NCBI RefSeq assembly: GCF_965243865.1
Contig: NZ_OZ251603.1
Location: 248,001 to 312,000 of the forward strand
Reading direction: 5' to 3'
From: Hyphomicrobium_A sp965243865
GTDB taxonomy: Bacteria; Pseudomonadota; Alphaproteobacteria; Rhizobiales; Hyphomicrobiaceae
DNA: 64,000 nucleotides
Part shown: positions 17,715 to 25,832 of the stretch, piece after piece
How positions within the stretch are numbered: position 1 is the stretch's first letter
How the letters are laid out: every line of letters starts with the position of its first letter
Translations under genes and position numbers: made by a program
The notes under the pieces: model-generated
Database searches by the model: none
Told to the model about the DNA's origin: nothing
Seen by the model: the letters and a program-made list of their open reading frames with translations, nothing else

Positions 17715-19037
17715 GTGGCAACGCTGTTCGAAGCTGCCGGATTGGAGAAGGGCGCCCCGCGCCCGCTTCCCGATCGCCTGCGCCCGACCAAACTTTCCGA
17801 GGTTGTCGGCCAGGATCACCTCGTCGGCCCGACCGGCACCCTGACGCGCATGCTGAAAAGCGGCCGCCTGCCGAGCCTCATCCTCTGGGGCCCGCCAGGC
17901 TCCGGCAAGACCACGGTCGCGCGCCTGCTCGCACACGAGACGCAACTGGAGTTCGAGCAGCTTTCGGCGATCTTCTCCGGCGTGCAGGATCTGCGCAAAG
18001 CCTTCGACCGCGCCAAGTCGCGCCGCGAGCTTGGCAAAGGCACGCTGCTGTTCATCGACGAGATTCACCGCTTCAACCGCGCACAGCAGGACAGCTTCCT
18101 CCCGCACATGGAGGACGGCACCATCACGCTCGTCGGTGCCACCACCGAGAACCCATCGTTTGAGCTCAACAGTGCCGTGCTCAGCCGCGCCGCTGTCCTG
18201 GTGTTCAACCGCCTCGGCCCGGAAGCCATCGAGGATCTGCTGCAGCGCGCCGAGAAGGAAGAAAAGCGCAAGCTGCCGCTCGACGACGACGCCCGCGAGG
18301 CGCTCATGGCCATGGCTGACGGCGATGGCCGTGCTTCGATCAACCTCGCCGACGAGGTCTTCGCCGCCGTAGCGCCAGGACAGGCGCCGCTCGATCGCAA
18401 CGCGCTCAGCGAACTGGTGCAGCGTCGCGCACCGCTCTACGACAAATCGCGCGAGGGGCACTACAACCTGATCAGCGCGCTCCACAAGTCGGTGCGCGGT
18501 TCCGATCCCGACGCGGCGCTCTACTATCTCGCCCGCATGCTCGATGGCGGAGAGGATCGCTTGTTCCTGGCACGTCGTCTCGTGCGCATGGCCGTCGAGG
18601 ATATCGGCCTCGCCGACCCGCAGGCCGTCGTGCAGGCGCTCGCCGCCAAGGACACCTTCGACTTCCTCGGTAGCCCCGAAGGCGAATTGGCTCTGGCGCA
18701 GGCGACCGTCTACCTCGCCACCGCGCCCAAATCGAATGCGGTCTACGTCGCCTACAAGGCTGCAATGCGCGCCGCCAAGGAGCATGGCTCGCTGGCGCCG
18801 CCCAAGCACATCCTCAACGCTCCCACCAAGCTGATGGAGGAGGAGGGCTACGGCGGCGGCTACGAATACGACCACGACGCCGAGAATGCCTTCTCCGGGC
18901 AGGACTACTTCCCCGAGGAATTCGCCAAGCGCCCCCAGTACTACGATCCGCCCGAGCGCGGGTTCGAGCGAGAGATCAAGAAGCGCCTGACCTATTGGGC
19001 CGACCTGCGCGCCAAGCGCAAACAAGGCAAGCCGTAA
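17715..19037 (+). CDS. rarA: Replication-associated recombination protein A (RarA/MgsA AAA ATPase)
   Basis: 440 residues with a GTG start 6 bp after the htrA stop. Walker A GPPGSGKTT is at residues 59-67, Walker B LLFIDEIHRFN at 111-121, and the sensor region GATTENPSFELNSAVLSRAAV follows. The C-terminal tetramerisation part has the family blocks HYNLISALHKSVRGSDPDAALYYLARML (in parts) and VAYKAAMRAAKEHGSL. RarA acts at stalled replication forks with SSB. The htrA-rarA arrangement suggests co-transcription. Confidence 0.95.
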   Translation: MATLFEAAGLEKGAPRPLPDRLRPTKLSEVVGQDHLVGPTGTLTRMLKSGRLPSLILWGPPGSGKTTVARLLAHETQLEFEQLSAIFSGVQDLRKAFDRAKSRRELGKGTLLFIDEIHRFNRAQQDSFLPHMEDGTITLVGATTENPSFELNSAVLSRAAVLVFNRLGPEAIEDLLQRAEKEEKRKLPLDDDAREALMAMADGDGRASINLADEVFAAVAPGQAPLDRNALSELVQRRAPLYDKSREGHYNLISALHKSVRGSDPDAALYYLARMLDGGEDRLFLARRLVRMAVEDIGLADPQAVVQALAAKDTFDFLGSPEGELALAQATVYLATAPKSNAVYVAYKAAMRAAKEHGSLAPPKHILNAPTKLMEEEGYGGGYEYDHDAENAFSGQDYFPEEFAKRPQYYDPPERGFEREIKKRLTYWADLRAKRKQGKP

Positions 19038-19097
19038 GGCGGCGAGAGCGTGGCAGCGCGAAGCCTAAACTTCGGCGTTACAACGAAAATTCGTGAG

Positions 19098-19126
19098 TTC
19101 ACCCCGTCACGGTTCATACCTATACT
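19098..19126 (+). promoter_or_regulatory. Probable promoter of the Tae4-like gene
   Basis: TTCACC (19098-19103) and TATACT (19121-19126) with a 17-base spacer match the -35 (4/6) and -10 (5/6) consensus. They lie 26 bases before the ATG at 19152 and 60 bases after rarA, so the gene appears to be transcribed independently of rarA. Confidence 0.5.
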
Positions 19127-19151
19127 GATCAGAGCGTAGACGGGGGATGCA

Positions 19152-19700
19152 ATGACGGTCCGGTTCATCGATCTCTGGCGTGGACACCCGATCAATGAGT
19201 CCGTGACGACGCCGTGTATTGCGCCGCACGACCTCACCAATATGGAAGGCCAGCACGTCGGGATGGGCTTTCCCGTATTCCACAATCAATGCGCGATCCG
19301 CCTGGGCGTCGCGCTGCGCCGTGCCGGCGTCACCGACAGCCAGATCGGCGGCTGCGCCTCATGCGCCGTGCACCCGCGCTCCGACATGCATTTCATCAAC
19401 GCCAATCAGCTCGCCAACGCGCTCGCGCATGCGAACATCCCCGGCATCGGCCGTGTCGAGAAGATCACCGGCACGGAGACTTCGCACTATTACCCGCAGC
19501 TCTTCGGCCGCACCGGCATCATCTACTTCCAGGACTATTGGAAGCGCAGCTCCGACAAAGGCCGTCCCACCGGCGACCATATCGACGTGTGGAACGGCTA
19601 TCGCTCGTCGGCGAAGTGGCTGCTCGAGTGGTTCTCCTGGCTCGGCTACTATTCCAACTACGCCAACGCCGGCGAAATCTGGTTCTGGGAAGTGAAGTGA
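19152..19700 (+). CDS. Tae4-like peptidoglycan amidase (type VI secretion effector family)
   Basis: 182 residues without a signal peptide. It carries the Tae4 pattern: FHNQCAIRLGVAL with the candidate nucleophile Cys47, TGIIYFQDYW, then GDHIDVWNGY with candidate catalytic His143 and Asp145, and a Trp-rich end GEIWFWEV. Tae4 enzymes are NlpC/P60-like DL-endopeptidases that cut the peptide stem of peptidoglycan after T6SS delivery. A further Cys pair (Cys68, Cys71) could form the disulfide seen in this family. No T6SS structural gene is in the window, so this is an orphan locus. A small membrane protein follows after 26 bp. Confidence 0.75.
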   Translation: MTVRFIDLWRGHPINESVTTPCIAPHDLTNMEGQHVGMGFPVFHNQCAIRLGVALRRAGVTDSQIGGCASCAVHPRSDMHFINANQLANALAHANIPGIGRVEKITGTETSHYYPQLFGRTGIIYFQDYWKRSSDKGRPTGDHIDVWNGYRSSAKWLLEWFSWLGYYSNYANAGEIWFWEVK

Positions 19701-19726
19701 GCGCACCGCGCTCAGGGGGCACAACC

Positions 19727-19963
19727 ATGCGCTACACTGTTGCAATGGTATTCGCGGTCATCGGCGCCGGATTGGCCGCCGTGTTCCTCGGCTCCTCGGT
19801 CGCCGATTGGATCGTGGCACATCGCTCGTTCGACAGCTCCGACGATGCCGAGAACCTGCACATGCTCTCGTTCATCGGCACCATCGTCACCGGCCTTTTT
19901 GTCGGCTGGCTTCTCGGCTGGATCGTTGGCGGTGCCGGCAGGTCCAGTAAGCCGGCGGCATAG
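19727..19963 (+). CDS. Small two-helix membrane protein next to the Tae4-like gene
   Basis: 78 residues, not recognised. Helix 1 spans about residues 4-24 (VAMVFAVIGAGLAAVFLG) and helix 2 about 48-66 (LSFIGTIVTGLFVGWLLGWIVG). Between them lies a 20-residue acidic loop (HRSFDSSDDAENLH), and the tail is short and basic. It begins with AGGGGGCACAACC upstream and is 26 bp behind the amidase gene in the same direction. Known Tae4 immunity proteins (Tai4) are soluble periplasmic proteins, so this is not a standard Tai4; an immunity or anchoring role would be inference from position only. Confidence 0.6.
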   Translation: MRYTVAMVFAVIGAGLAAVFLGSSVADWIVAHRSFDSSDDAENLHMLSFIGTIVTGLFVGWLLGWIVGGAGRSSKPAA

Positions 19964-19987
19964 CGGCCGCGCGTAACCAGCGGCGAG

Positions 19988-20016
19988 AACCCGATACCGG
20001 CCGAGAACCGGGTTTT
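19988..20016 (+). terminator. Possible terminator after the Tae4-like pair
   Basis: AACCCG (19988-19993) can pair with CGGGTT (20009-20014) around a loop of 15 bases that itself contains CCGG, followed by four T in all. The stem is short and the T-run weak. The rest of the 256-bp spacer up to 20219 shows no further structure or gene. Confidence 0.4.
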
Positions 20017-20219
20017 CATCGGCGCAACAGCGCTGCATCGGGCTTGGTCAAATCCTGTCAACCATCGCTGGGGCATGCTCGCCGCGCGGGACGGACCGTC
20101 TCCAGACTGGGCCACCGGGCGACGCGCGGGTTAGGTTCGGGCCGGTGAGGCTGGACATCAGAGCCCGCTACGCCTAGGCCATCGCACAAAAGCGGCTGGC
20201 AGCCCGGACAGGATCATTG

Positions 20220-21221
20220 ATGAGCGATCGCGTTGAAACCATCGAAGTGAAGGCGAGCGAGGCCGACATGCGCCTCGATCGATGGTTCCGTGTGCACTTC
20301 CCCGAAGTGGGTTACTCCTACTTGCAGAAGTTGCTGCGCACCGGCCAGGTGCGCGTGAACAGCCGTCGCGCCGAAGCGAATGCGCGCCTCGAAGCCGGCG
20401 CCCAGATCCGCGTTCCGGCCGTCGTGCGCGCCGCGCCCAAGGCCGCAACCGCCACCGGCGTGAAGCCGGCAATGGGCGTTTCAAAGGGCGACCGCGACCG
20501 CATCGAGAAGATGATCCTGTTCGAGGACGACCACGTGCTTGTGCTCAACAAGCCGTTCGGCCTCGCTGTCCAGGGCGGCACCGGCACCAAGAAGCACATC
20601 GACGGCATGCTGGAAGGCATGGCCGACCGCTTCGGCGGCGAGCGCCCGCGCCTTGTCCATCGCCTCGACCGCGACACGACCGGCGTCCTTCTCGTCGCCA
20701 AGCATCGCGACGCCGCCGCCAAGCTCGGCCGCGTGTTCCAGACGCGATCCGCCGCCAAGACCTATTGGGCTCTGGTGAAGGGCGTTCCGAAACCGCCGCA
20801 GGGCAAGGTCGAGGCGGCACTGGTAAAGGCCGCCGGCCCCGATGGCGACCGCGTGCGCAAAGCGCTCCCCGGCGAACAGAAGGAAGCGATGCACGCGACG
20901 ACGCACTACTCCGTCATCGACCGCCTCGCGCACAAGGCATCATGGGTATCGCTGAAGCCGGTGACGGGCCGCCAGCATCAGTTGCGCGCCCACATGGCGC
21001 TCATCGGACACCCTATATGCGGTGACAACAAATACGGCGGCGATGAAAACCTCCCCGCCGAGCAGATGGACAACAAACTTCACCTGCATGCCCGCCGTCT
21101 TGTGCTGCCGCACCCCTTCACCGGCGGCAAGATCGATGTAACCGCGCCGCTTCCCGAGCACATGCTGAAGACCTGGGAAATACTTGGCCTCGACGCCGAT
21201 CGCTACGACGAGGACAAGTGA
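20220..21221 (+). CDS. RluA-family 23S rRNA pseudouridine synthase (RluC-like)
   Basis: 333 residues from ATG 20220, six bases after AGGA; a TTG at 20217 is the alternative. An S4 RNA-binding domain (residues about 18-75, MRLDRWFRVHFPEVGYSYLQKLLRTGQVRVN in parts) precedes the synthase domain. Catalytic Asp150 lies in LVHRLDRDTTGVLLVAK. GRQHQLRAHMALIGHPICGD near residue 255 completes the RluA family set. S4 plus this architecture suggests RluC (U955/2504/2580 in E. coli), but RluD-like specificity cannot be excluded. Overlaps the HAD gene by one base. Confidence 0.88.
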   Translation: MSDRVETIEVKASEADMRLDRWFRVHFPEVGYSYLQKLLRTGQVRVNSRRAEANARLEAGAQIRVPAVVRAAPKAATATGVKPAMGVSKGDRDRIEKMILFEDDHVLVLNKPFGLAVQGGTGTKKHIDGMLEGMADRFGGERPRLVHRLDRDTTGVLLVAKHRDAAAKLGRVFQTRSAAKTYWALVKGVPKPPQGKVEAALVKAAGPDGDRVRKALPGEQKEAMHATTHYSVIDRLAHKASWVSLKPVTGRQHQLRAHMALIGHPICGDNKYGGDENLPAEQMDNKLHLHARRLVLPHPFTGGKIDVTAPLPEHMLKTWEILGLDADRYDEDK

Positions 21222-21901
21222 TGAAGCTGATCGTCCTCGATTGCGATGGAACGCTGGTCGATAGCCAGAATGGCATCTGCGAGGCGATGAACTACGCCTT
21301 CACCGGCTTCGGTCTGACGCCGCCCCCGCGCGCCGCGACGCTCTCCATTGTCGGGCTTTCGCTACCCGAAGCAATCCTGGCCCTGGCCCCCGAGGCCGAC
21401 GGGGAGCTGCGCGCCAAAATGGTCGAGCGCTATAAATCGGCGTTCTTCGAAATCCGCCGCGAGCCCGAACTGCATGAGCCGCTGTTCGAGGGCATCGCCA
21501 CCGCCATCGAAGCCTTCGGCCGCCGCGATGACATCGTGCTCGGCATCGCCACCGGCAAGTCGCGCAAGGGAGTTGACCGCCTCTTTGAGCGCGAGGGCTG
21601 GGCAGGGCGCTTCGTCACCGTGCAGACGTCCGACGATCACCCCTCCAAGCCGCATCCATCGATGCTGCACGCCGCCATGGCCGAAACGGGCGTCGATCCG
21701 GAACGCACCGTGATGGTGGGTGACACAACTTTTGACATGGCCATGGCACGCGCCGCCGGCACCGGAGCGCTGGGCGTCGGCTGGGGCTATCATTCAATTC
21801 CCGACCTGCATCGTGCCGGCGCCCATTCCGTGGTCGAGCTCAGCCACACGCTGGCAGAGGAGATCGATGCATTCTTCGCACAGCGGGAGAACGCAGCATG
21901 A
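21221..21901 (+). CDS. HAD-IA hydrolase, phosphoglycolate-phosphatase-like
   Basis: 226 residues. HAD motif I DCDGTLVDS with nucleophile Asp7 and acid/base Asp9, motif II in GIATGKSRKGVDRL, motif III lysine in SKPHPSM, and motif IV VMVGDTTFDMAMARAAG are all present. An alpha-helical cap lies between motifs I and II. The start overlaps the preceding stop (TGATG) and its end overlaps the ATP12 gene by four bases, so the three genes form one transcription unit. Substrate unknown; Gph-like phosphatases are the nearest named group. Confidence 0.88.
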   Translation: MKLIVLDCDGTLVDSQNGICEAMNYAFTGFGLTPPPRAATLSIVGLSLPEAILALAPEADGELRAKMVERYKSAFFEIRREPELHEPLFEGIATAIEAFGRRDDIVLGIATGKSRKGVDRLFEREGWAGRFVTVQTSDDHPSKPHPSMLHAAMAETGVDPERTVMVGDTTFDMAMARAAGTGALGVGWGYHSIPDLHRAGAHSVVELSHTLAEEIDAFFAQRENAA

Positions 21902-22662
21902 GCGAGGAAGAAAAGCGCGCCGCCCCCAACATTCCCAAGGACCAACTGACGCCGCCGCTGCCCAAGCGTTTCTATACCGACGTGACCGTGGGCGACGCAC
22001 CGGGCGGCGGCTTCCAGATCCTGCTCGACGGCAGGGCCGTGCGCACACCGAAGAAGCAACTGCTCATCGTCCCGACCCGGGCGCTGGCCGAGGCGATCGC
22101 TGCCGAATGGGCAGCCCAGGACGCGCACATCGACCCATCGAAGATGCCGTTGTCCAAGCTCGCCATCACCTCCATCGACGGCGTCACCGGTAGCATGCGC
22201 GAAGTCGCATCGGACATCGTCCGTTACGCCGGCAGCGACCTGCTCTGCTACCGCGCCGAGGCGCCCGCCACCCTCGCCGAACAGCAGGCCCGCACCTGGG
22301 ATCCCCTGTTGAGCTGGATCGAGGCTCAATCGGGTGCACGCTTCCTTCTGGCCGAAGGCGTGATGCCGGTAACGCAGAACCGCTTCGCTCTTGAGCGTAT
22401 CGAGGACCTTGTTGCCCCCTACGACGCCATGCAGCTCGCTGCCCTGCACGTGATGACCACACTCACAGGCTCGGCATTCCTTGCGCTCGCCGTCGCCAAG
22501 GACCGCCTGTCTGCTGAGGAGGCTTGGGACGCCGCCCACATCGACGAGGACTGGCAGATCGCGCGCTGGGGCGTCGACGTCGAGGCCACCGAGCGCCGCG
22601 AGCGCCGCCGCCGCGAGATGCTCTCCGCCGATCGCTTCTTCAGGCTCCTGGCAGCCGCCTAG
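21898..22662 (+). CDS. ATP12-family F1-ATPase assembly chaperone
   Basis: 254 residues. ATP12 proteins bind the alpha subunit of F1 during ATP synthase assembly; they occur in mitochondria and alphaproteobacteria. Recognisable blocks are PKRFYTDVTV near residue 23, FQILLDGRAVRTPKKQLL, LAEAIAAEWAAQ, DIVRYAGSDLLCYRAEAPATLAEQQARTWDPLL (in parts) and the AHIDEDWQIARWG motif near residue 216. Overlaps the HAD gene by ATGA. Confidence 0.93.
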   Translation: MSEEEKRAAPNIPKDQLTPPLPKRFYTDVTVGDAPGGGFQILLDGRAVRTPKKQLLIVPTRALAEAIAAEWAAQDAHIDPSKMPLSKLAITSIDGVTGSMREVASDIVRYAGSDLLCYRAEAPATLAEQQARTWDPLLSWIEAQSGARFLLAEGVMPVTQNRFALERIEDLVAPYDAMQLAALHVMTTLTGSAFLALAVAKDRLSAEEAWDAAHIDEDWQIARWGVDVEATERRERRRREMLSADRFFRLLAAA

Positions 22663-23102
22663 CTGTTAACTTTCAGAGTTAGGCAGCAACCCTCACGCTG
22701 CCCCTCTCAGGGGATGCGCCGGGATTTCCGGTGACGCACATTCAATGTCACCCCGACGAAAGTCGGGGCCTGCGCCAAGTGCAGCACGCGCCTCTGGCGA
22801 AGGACAGCGCGGCGTTTGCGGCTGGCGCGGATCACTTCTTCCGGCGCGCTTGTCGAGACGTGTCTGGGTCCCGGCCTCCGCCGGGATGACGGTGGGGGGG
22901 GGCGCCGCTTGGACACCTCTTGGCCGCGCAGCGGCGAGGGCGCCTTGCGCGACCCTCGCCGCACAACAAGCATCTCGCTGCTTGCGTCACCCCAAAAAAA
23001 TTGGCTGCGGGACGCATGCGCGCGCGTGGCTGCCCAGTTCCGTAGGTAACAGCGGCGGCCTGCGGACCCGCCTAGAGTGACGGCCAAACAGAGCCAGAAC
23101 CG
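22663..23102. repeat. Gene-free spacer with intergenic repeat fragments
   Basis: About 440 bp without a convincing gene. A hairpin CCCCGAC-GAAA-GTCGGGG is at 22751-22768, and a stretch ending in GGGTCCCGGCCTCCGCCGGGATGAC (22865-22889 region) resembles the ends of the inverted-repeat element at 53444-53596 (GGGACCCA and GGGATGAC motifs). A G-run of nine bases lies near 22893-22901 and an A-run of seven near 22993. Frames crossing here change composition abruptly and lack ribosome-binding sites, so I annotate repeat debris. Confidence 0.5.
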
Positions 23103-23114
23103 ATGGAGCGGCCT

Positions 23115-23198
23115 ATGCTCAGCCTATTCGACCTCATCATCCTAGCAATCGTCATCGCCGCGGTGCCCTTCCTGCTGTGGGCCGGCCGACGACCGTAA
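23115..23198 (+). CDS. Mini membrane protein, 27 residues
   Basis: ATG at 23115 is preceded by GGAG with six bases of spacing and opens a 27-codon frame: MLSLFDLIILAIVIAAVPFL then LWAGRRP. It is one hydrophobic helix ending in Gly-Arg-Arg, which predicts insertion with the C-terminus in the cytoplasm. An in-frame ATG at 23103 would give 31 residues. It lies 53 bp upstream of another small membrane protein gene. Not a sequence I recognise; supported by codon pattern, ribosome-binding site and hydrophobicity only. Confidence 0.5.
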   Translation: MLSLFDLIILAIVIAAVPFLLWAGRRP

Positions 23199-23251
23199 CG
23201 CCTGTCGCCTCTCGCCGTCGCAGCACCGCCAGATCCCAGAAGGATAAGCTT

Positions 23252-23596
23252 ATGCAACCCCTCGGAACGTATGATCTCTACCTCAACTTTTTCGTCGCCA
23301 CCGCGATGCCGTTGATCATCCTCGCCAACCTGCGATCCTCGGTGCGCAATAGCCCGCGCAACGCGTTCCTCTGGCGCGATCACGCCAATTTCATGCGCAC
23401 CTCGATGGTTATCATCGCGCTGCTCAGCCTCTGGTCGATGGTCCAGCTGGCCGGTCACTACGGCCTCGCTTCTCCCGCCTTCGTCGACTGGGCCATGCCC
23501 GCCATTGGCATCCCGTTCCTGGTAGCCGCTCTGGTCGAGATCTGGTTTGCCGCCCGATTCCTGCGCCAGTGCCTGCGGGCTCGCTTTGCGGGCTGA
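23252..23596 (+). CDS. Hypothetical membrane protein
   Basis: 114 residues from ATG 23252 with AGGATAAGCTT upstream; frames extending further 5' read through basic non-membrane sequence and are disfavoured. Three hydrophobic segments are visible: about residues 12-28, 51-68 and 83-104, the second bounded by Asp/His-rich and Gln/His segments. I do not recognise the family. It follows the 27-residue peptide and precedes pccB by 133 bp. Confidence 0.65.
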   Translation: MQPLGTYDLYLNFFVATAMPLIILANLRSSVRNSPRNAFLWRDHANFMRTSMVIIALLSLWSMVQLAGHYGLASPAFVDWAMPAIGIPFLVAALVEIWFAARFLRQCLRARFAG

Positions 23597-23729
23597 CCCT
23601 AATGGCGGGTGGCCGCTGCCCGAAACGTCGCATCTAGGGTCCCTCGCGCCTGCGTTTGCACCGCCGAAACAGCATGCTATGAGCGCTGTTGGCGTGTCCG
23701 AAGGCGACGCGTGTGCACGAGGGACCATC

Positions 23730-25262
23730 ATGAAGGACATCATCGAAGAACTCGAGAAGCGCCGTTCAAACGCACGTCTCGGCGGCGGCCAGGCCCGCAT
23801 CGACGCGCAGCACAAGCGCGGCAAGCTGACCGCTCGCGAACGCATCGAGCTTCTGATGGACGAGAACTCCTTCGAAGAGTTCGACACCTTCGTTGAGCAC
23901 CGCTGCACCGAATTCGGCATGGAGAAGAACAAGACACCGGGCGACGGTGTCGTCACTGGCTGGGGCACCATCAACGGCCGTGTCGTCTACGTCTTTGCCA
24001 AGGACTTCACCGTGCTGGGCGGCTCTCTGTCAGAGAGCCATGCTCGCAAGATGACCAAGATCCAGGACATGGCGCTGAAAAACCGCGCCCCGATCATCGG
24101 TCTGTTCGATGCCGGCGGTGCCCGCATTCAGGAAGGCGTCGACGCGCTGGGCGGCTACGGCGAGGTGTTCACCCGCAACGTCATGGCCTCGGGCGTCATC
24201 CCGCAGATTTCCGTCATCATGGGCCCGTGCGCTGGCGGCGACGTCTACTCGCCGGCCATGACCGACTTCATCTTCATGGTGAAGGACACGAGCTACATGT
24301 TCGTCACCGGCCCTGACGTCGTGAAGACCGTCACCAACGAAACCGTGACGGCCGAGGAACTCGGCGGCGCCAAGGTGCACACGTCGAAGTCGTCGGTCGC
24401 CGACGGCGCCTACGAGAACGACGTCGAGGCGCTGCTGCAGATGCGCCGCTTGATGGACTTCCTTCCGTCGAACAATAAGTCGGGCGTGCCGACGCTGCCG
24501 ACCGCCGACAGCCCCGACCGCTTCGACTATTCGCTCGATACGCTGATCCCCGACAATCCGAACAAGCCCTACGACATGAAGGAGCTGATCCTCAAAGTCG
24601 TGGACGAGGCGGATTTCTTCGAGGTGCAGGAGAACTACGCCAAGAACATCCTCACGGGCTTCGCGCGTATGGAAGGCCGCACGGTGGGCATCGTCGCCAA
24701 CCAGCCGATGGTACTGGCCGGCGTGCTCGATTCGGATGCCTCGCGCAAAGCGGCCCGCTTCGTGCGTTTCCTCGACTGCTTCGAGATCCCGATCATTACG
24801 TTTGTCGATGTTCCCGGCTTCCTTCCGGGCACCGCGCAGGAGTACGGTGGCCTCATCAAGCACGGCGCCAAGCTGCTCTACGCCTATGCGGAGGCAACCG
24901 TGCCGAAGATCACCGTCATCACGCGCAAGGCCTACGGCGGCGCCTATGACGTCATGAGCTCCAAGCACATCCGCGGCGACATCAACTACGCCTGGCCGAC
25001 CGCCGAGATCGCCGTCATGGGTGCCAAGGGTGCGGTCGAGGTCCTCTATCGCTCCGAGCTGTCCGACCCCGACAAGATCAAGGCGCGCATCGACGAGTAC
25101 CAGAAGCGCTTCGCCAATCCGTTCGTCGCAGCCGAGCGCGGCTACATCGACGAGGTGATCCTGCCGCACGGCACGCGTCGCCGGGTTTGCCGGGCTCTCA
25201 ACATGCTGCGCAACAAGACGCTCGAGAACCCCTGGAAAAAGCACGACAACATCCCGCTCTGA
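23730..25262 (+). CDS. pccB: Propionyl-CoA carboxylase beta subunit (carboxyltransferase)
   Basis: 510 residues from ATG 23730 (GAGGGACCATC upstream). Transfers the carboxyl group from carboxybiotin to propionyl-CoA to give methylmalonyl-CoA. It begins MKDIIEELEKRRSNARLGGG. The N-terminal crotonase-like half holds the oxyanion-hole region LFDAGGARIQEGVDALGGYG and MGPCAGGDVYSPAMTDF. The C-terminal half holds VDVPGFLPGTAQEYGGLIKHGAK and RKAYGGAYDVMSSKH. The length fits PccB rather than AccD. The partner pccA is at 29299, about 4 kb downstream on the same strand. Confidence 0.94.
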   Translation: MKDIIEELEKRRSNARLGGGQARIDAQHKRGKLTARERIELLMDENSFEEFDTFVEHRCTEFGMEKNKTPGDGVVTGWGTINGRVVYVFAKDFTVLGGSLSESHARKMTKIQDMALKNRAPIIGLFDAGGARIQEGVDALGGYGEVFTRNVMASGVIPQISVIMGPCAGGDVYSPAMTDFIFMVKDTSYMFVTGPDVVKTVTNETVTAEELGGAKVHTSKSSVADGAYENDVEALLQMRRLMDFLPSNNKSGVPTLPTADSPDRFDYSLDTLIPDNPNKPYDMKELILKVVDEADFFEVQENYAKNILTGFARMEGRTVGIVANQPMVLAGVLDSDASRKAARFVRFLDCFEIPIITFVDVPGFLPGTAQEYGGLIKHGAKLLYAYAEATVPKITVITRKAYGGAYDVMSSKHIRGDINYAWPTAEIAVMGAKGAVEVLYRSELSDPDKIKARIDEYQKRFANPFVAAERGYIDEVILPHGTRRRVCRALNMLRNKTLENPWKKHDNIPL

Positions 25263-25271
25263 GGTGCACAT

Positions 25272-25304
25272 CAGTAGTGGGCGCTCTTAGAGCGACCACT
25301 ACTG
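25272..25304 (+). other. Long hairpin directly after pccB
   Basis: CAGTAGTGG (25272-25280) pairs perfectly with CCACTACTG (25296-25304); after one G/A mismatch the stem continues with CGCTC (25282-25286) and GAGCG (25290-25294) around a TTA loop. It starts 10 bases after the pccB stop. No T-run follows, so it may be a 3'-end stabiliser, a factor-dependent terminator, or an operator-like dyad for the next gene. Confidence 0.6.
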
Positions 25305-25345
25305 CAATGTCTCCTAACTGGTCATTCGGTATTTTAGGGGCGGCC

Positions 25346-25756
25346 GTGCAGCTTCGTCGTTTTTCGTCCAAGCGCTTGTGGGGTTGGCATCTTGCGGCGC
25401 CACTCGCGCTTGTTCTCTTTGGCCTGGCCGCACTTACCATGGCTCCGGTTCATGGCTCGACTTTCCCGGACGTGAAGTCCCAAATTAGTTGGTTCTGGTA
25501 TTGGGAGAAGGAACCGACACTTTTGGAGACGGCCATTGCGCCGAGGCCCAATGACGGTCGCGTACTTCCGGTTCAACCGAGAGCGGCGAGTGGACCGGGG
25601 CCAAAGCCAGTCACGGCTGAATTCTATGAACGGACCCCCGTTTCGATTGCTCAAGAGGCATTCTTTGAGACGTCTATTGGCGCCTATACCGCCGGATTCA
25701 TCTCGGTGATTGCATCGTGCTTGTCGGTAGTCTGGCTCAAGTGGGTTAGTGGATGA
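25346..25756 (+). CDS. Hypothetical membrane protein, atypical composition
   Basis: 136 residues from GTG 25346, which has AGGGG five bases upstream; ATG 25307 in the same frame sits two bases behind the hairpin arm and lacks a ribosome-binding site. One hydrophobic segment near residues 15-33 (signal anchor) and a second near 110-130 enclose a Pro-rich periplasmic loop with SQISWFWYWEKEPTLLE. The sequence is visibly more AT-rich than its neighbours, suggesting recent acquisition. No family recognised. Confidence 0.55.
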   Translation: MQLRRFSSKRLWGWHLAAPLALVLFGLAALTMAPVHGSTFPDVKSQISWFWYWEKEPTLLETAIAPRPNDGRVLPVQPRAASGPGPKPVTAEFYERTPVSIAQEAFFETSIGAYTAGFISVIASCLSVVWLKWVSG

Positions 25757-25832
25757 GGTTGGGTTAGGGGTGTTGACATCGGGAGGGCGGGTGCCAACTT
25801 GAGGGCATCACCGTGGCCCCTTGGTGGCTCCC

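Noticed and set aside
22707..23087. Frames of 60-126 codons on both strands in the spacer after the ATP12 gene
   Set aside because: They run through palindromic repeats and homopolymer runs and give low-complexity Arg/Pro/Gly peptides.
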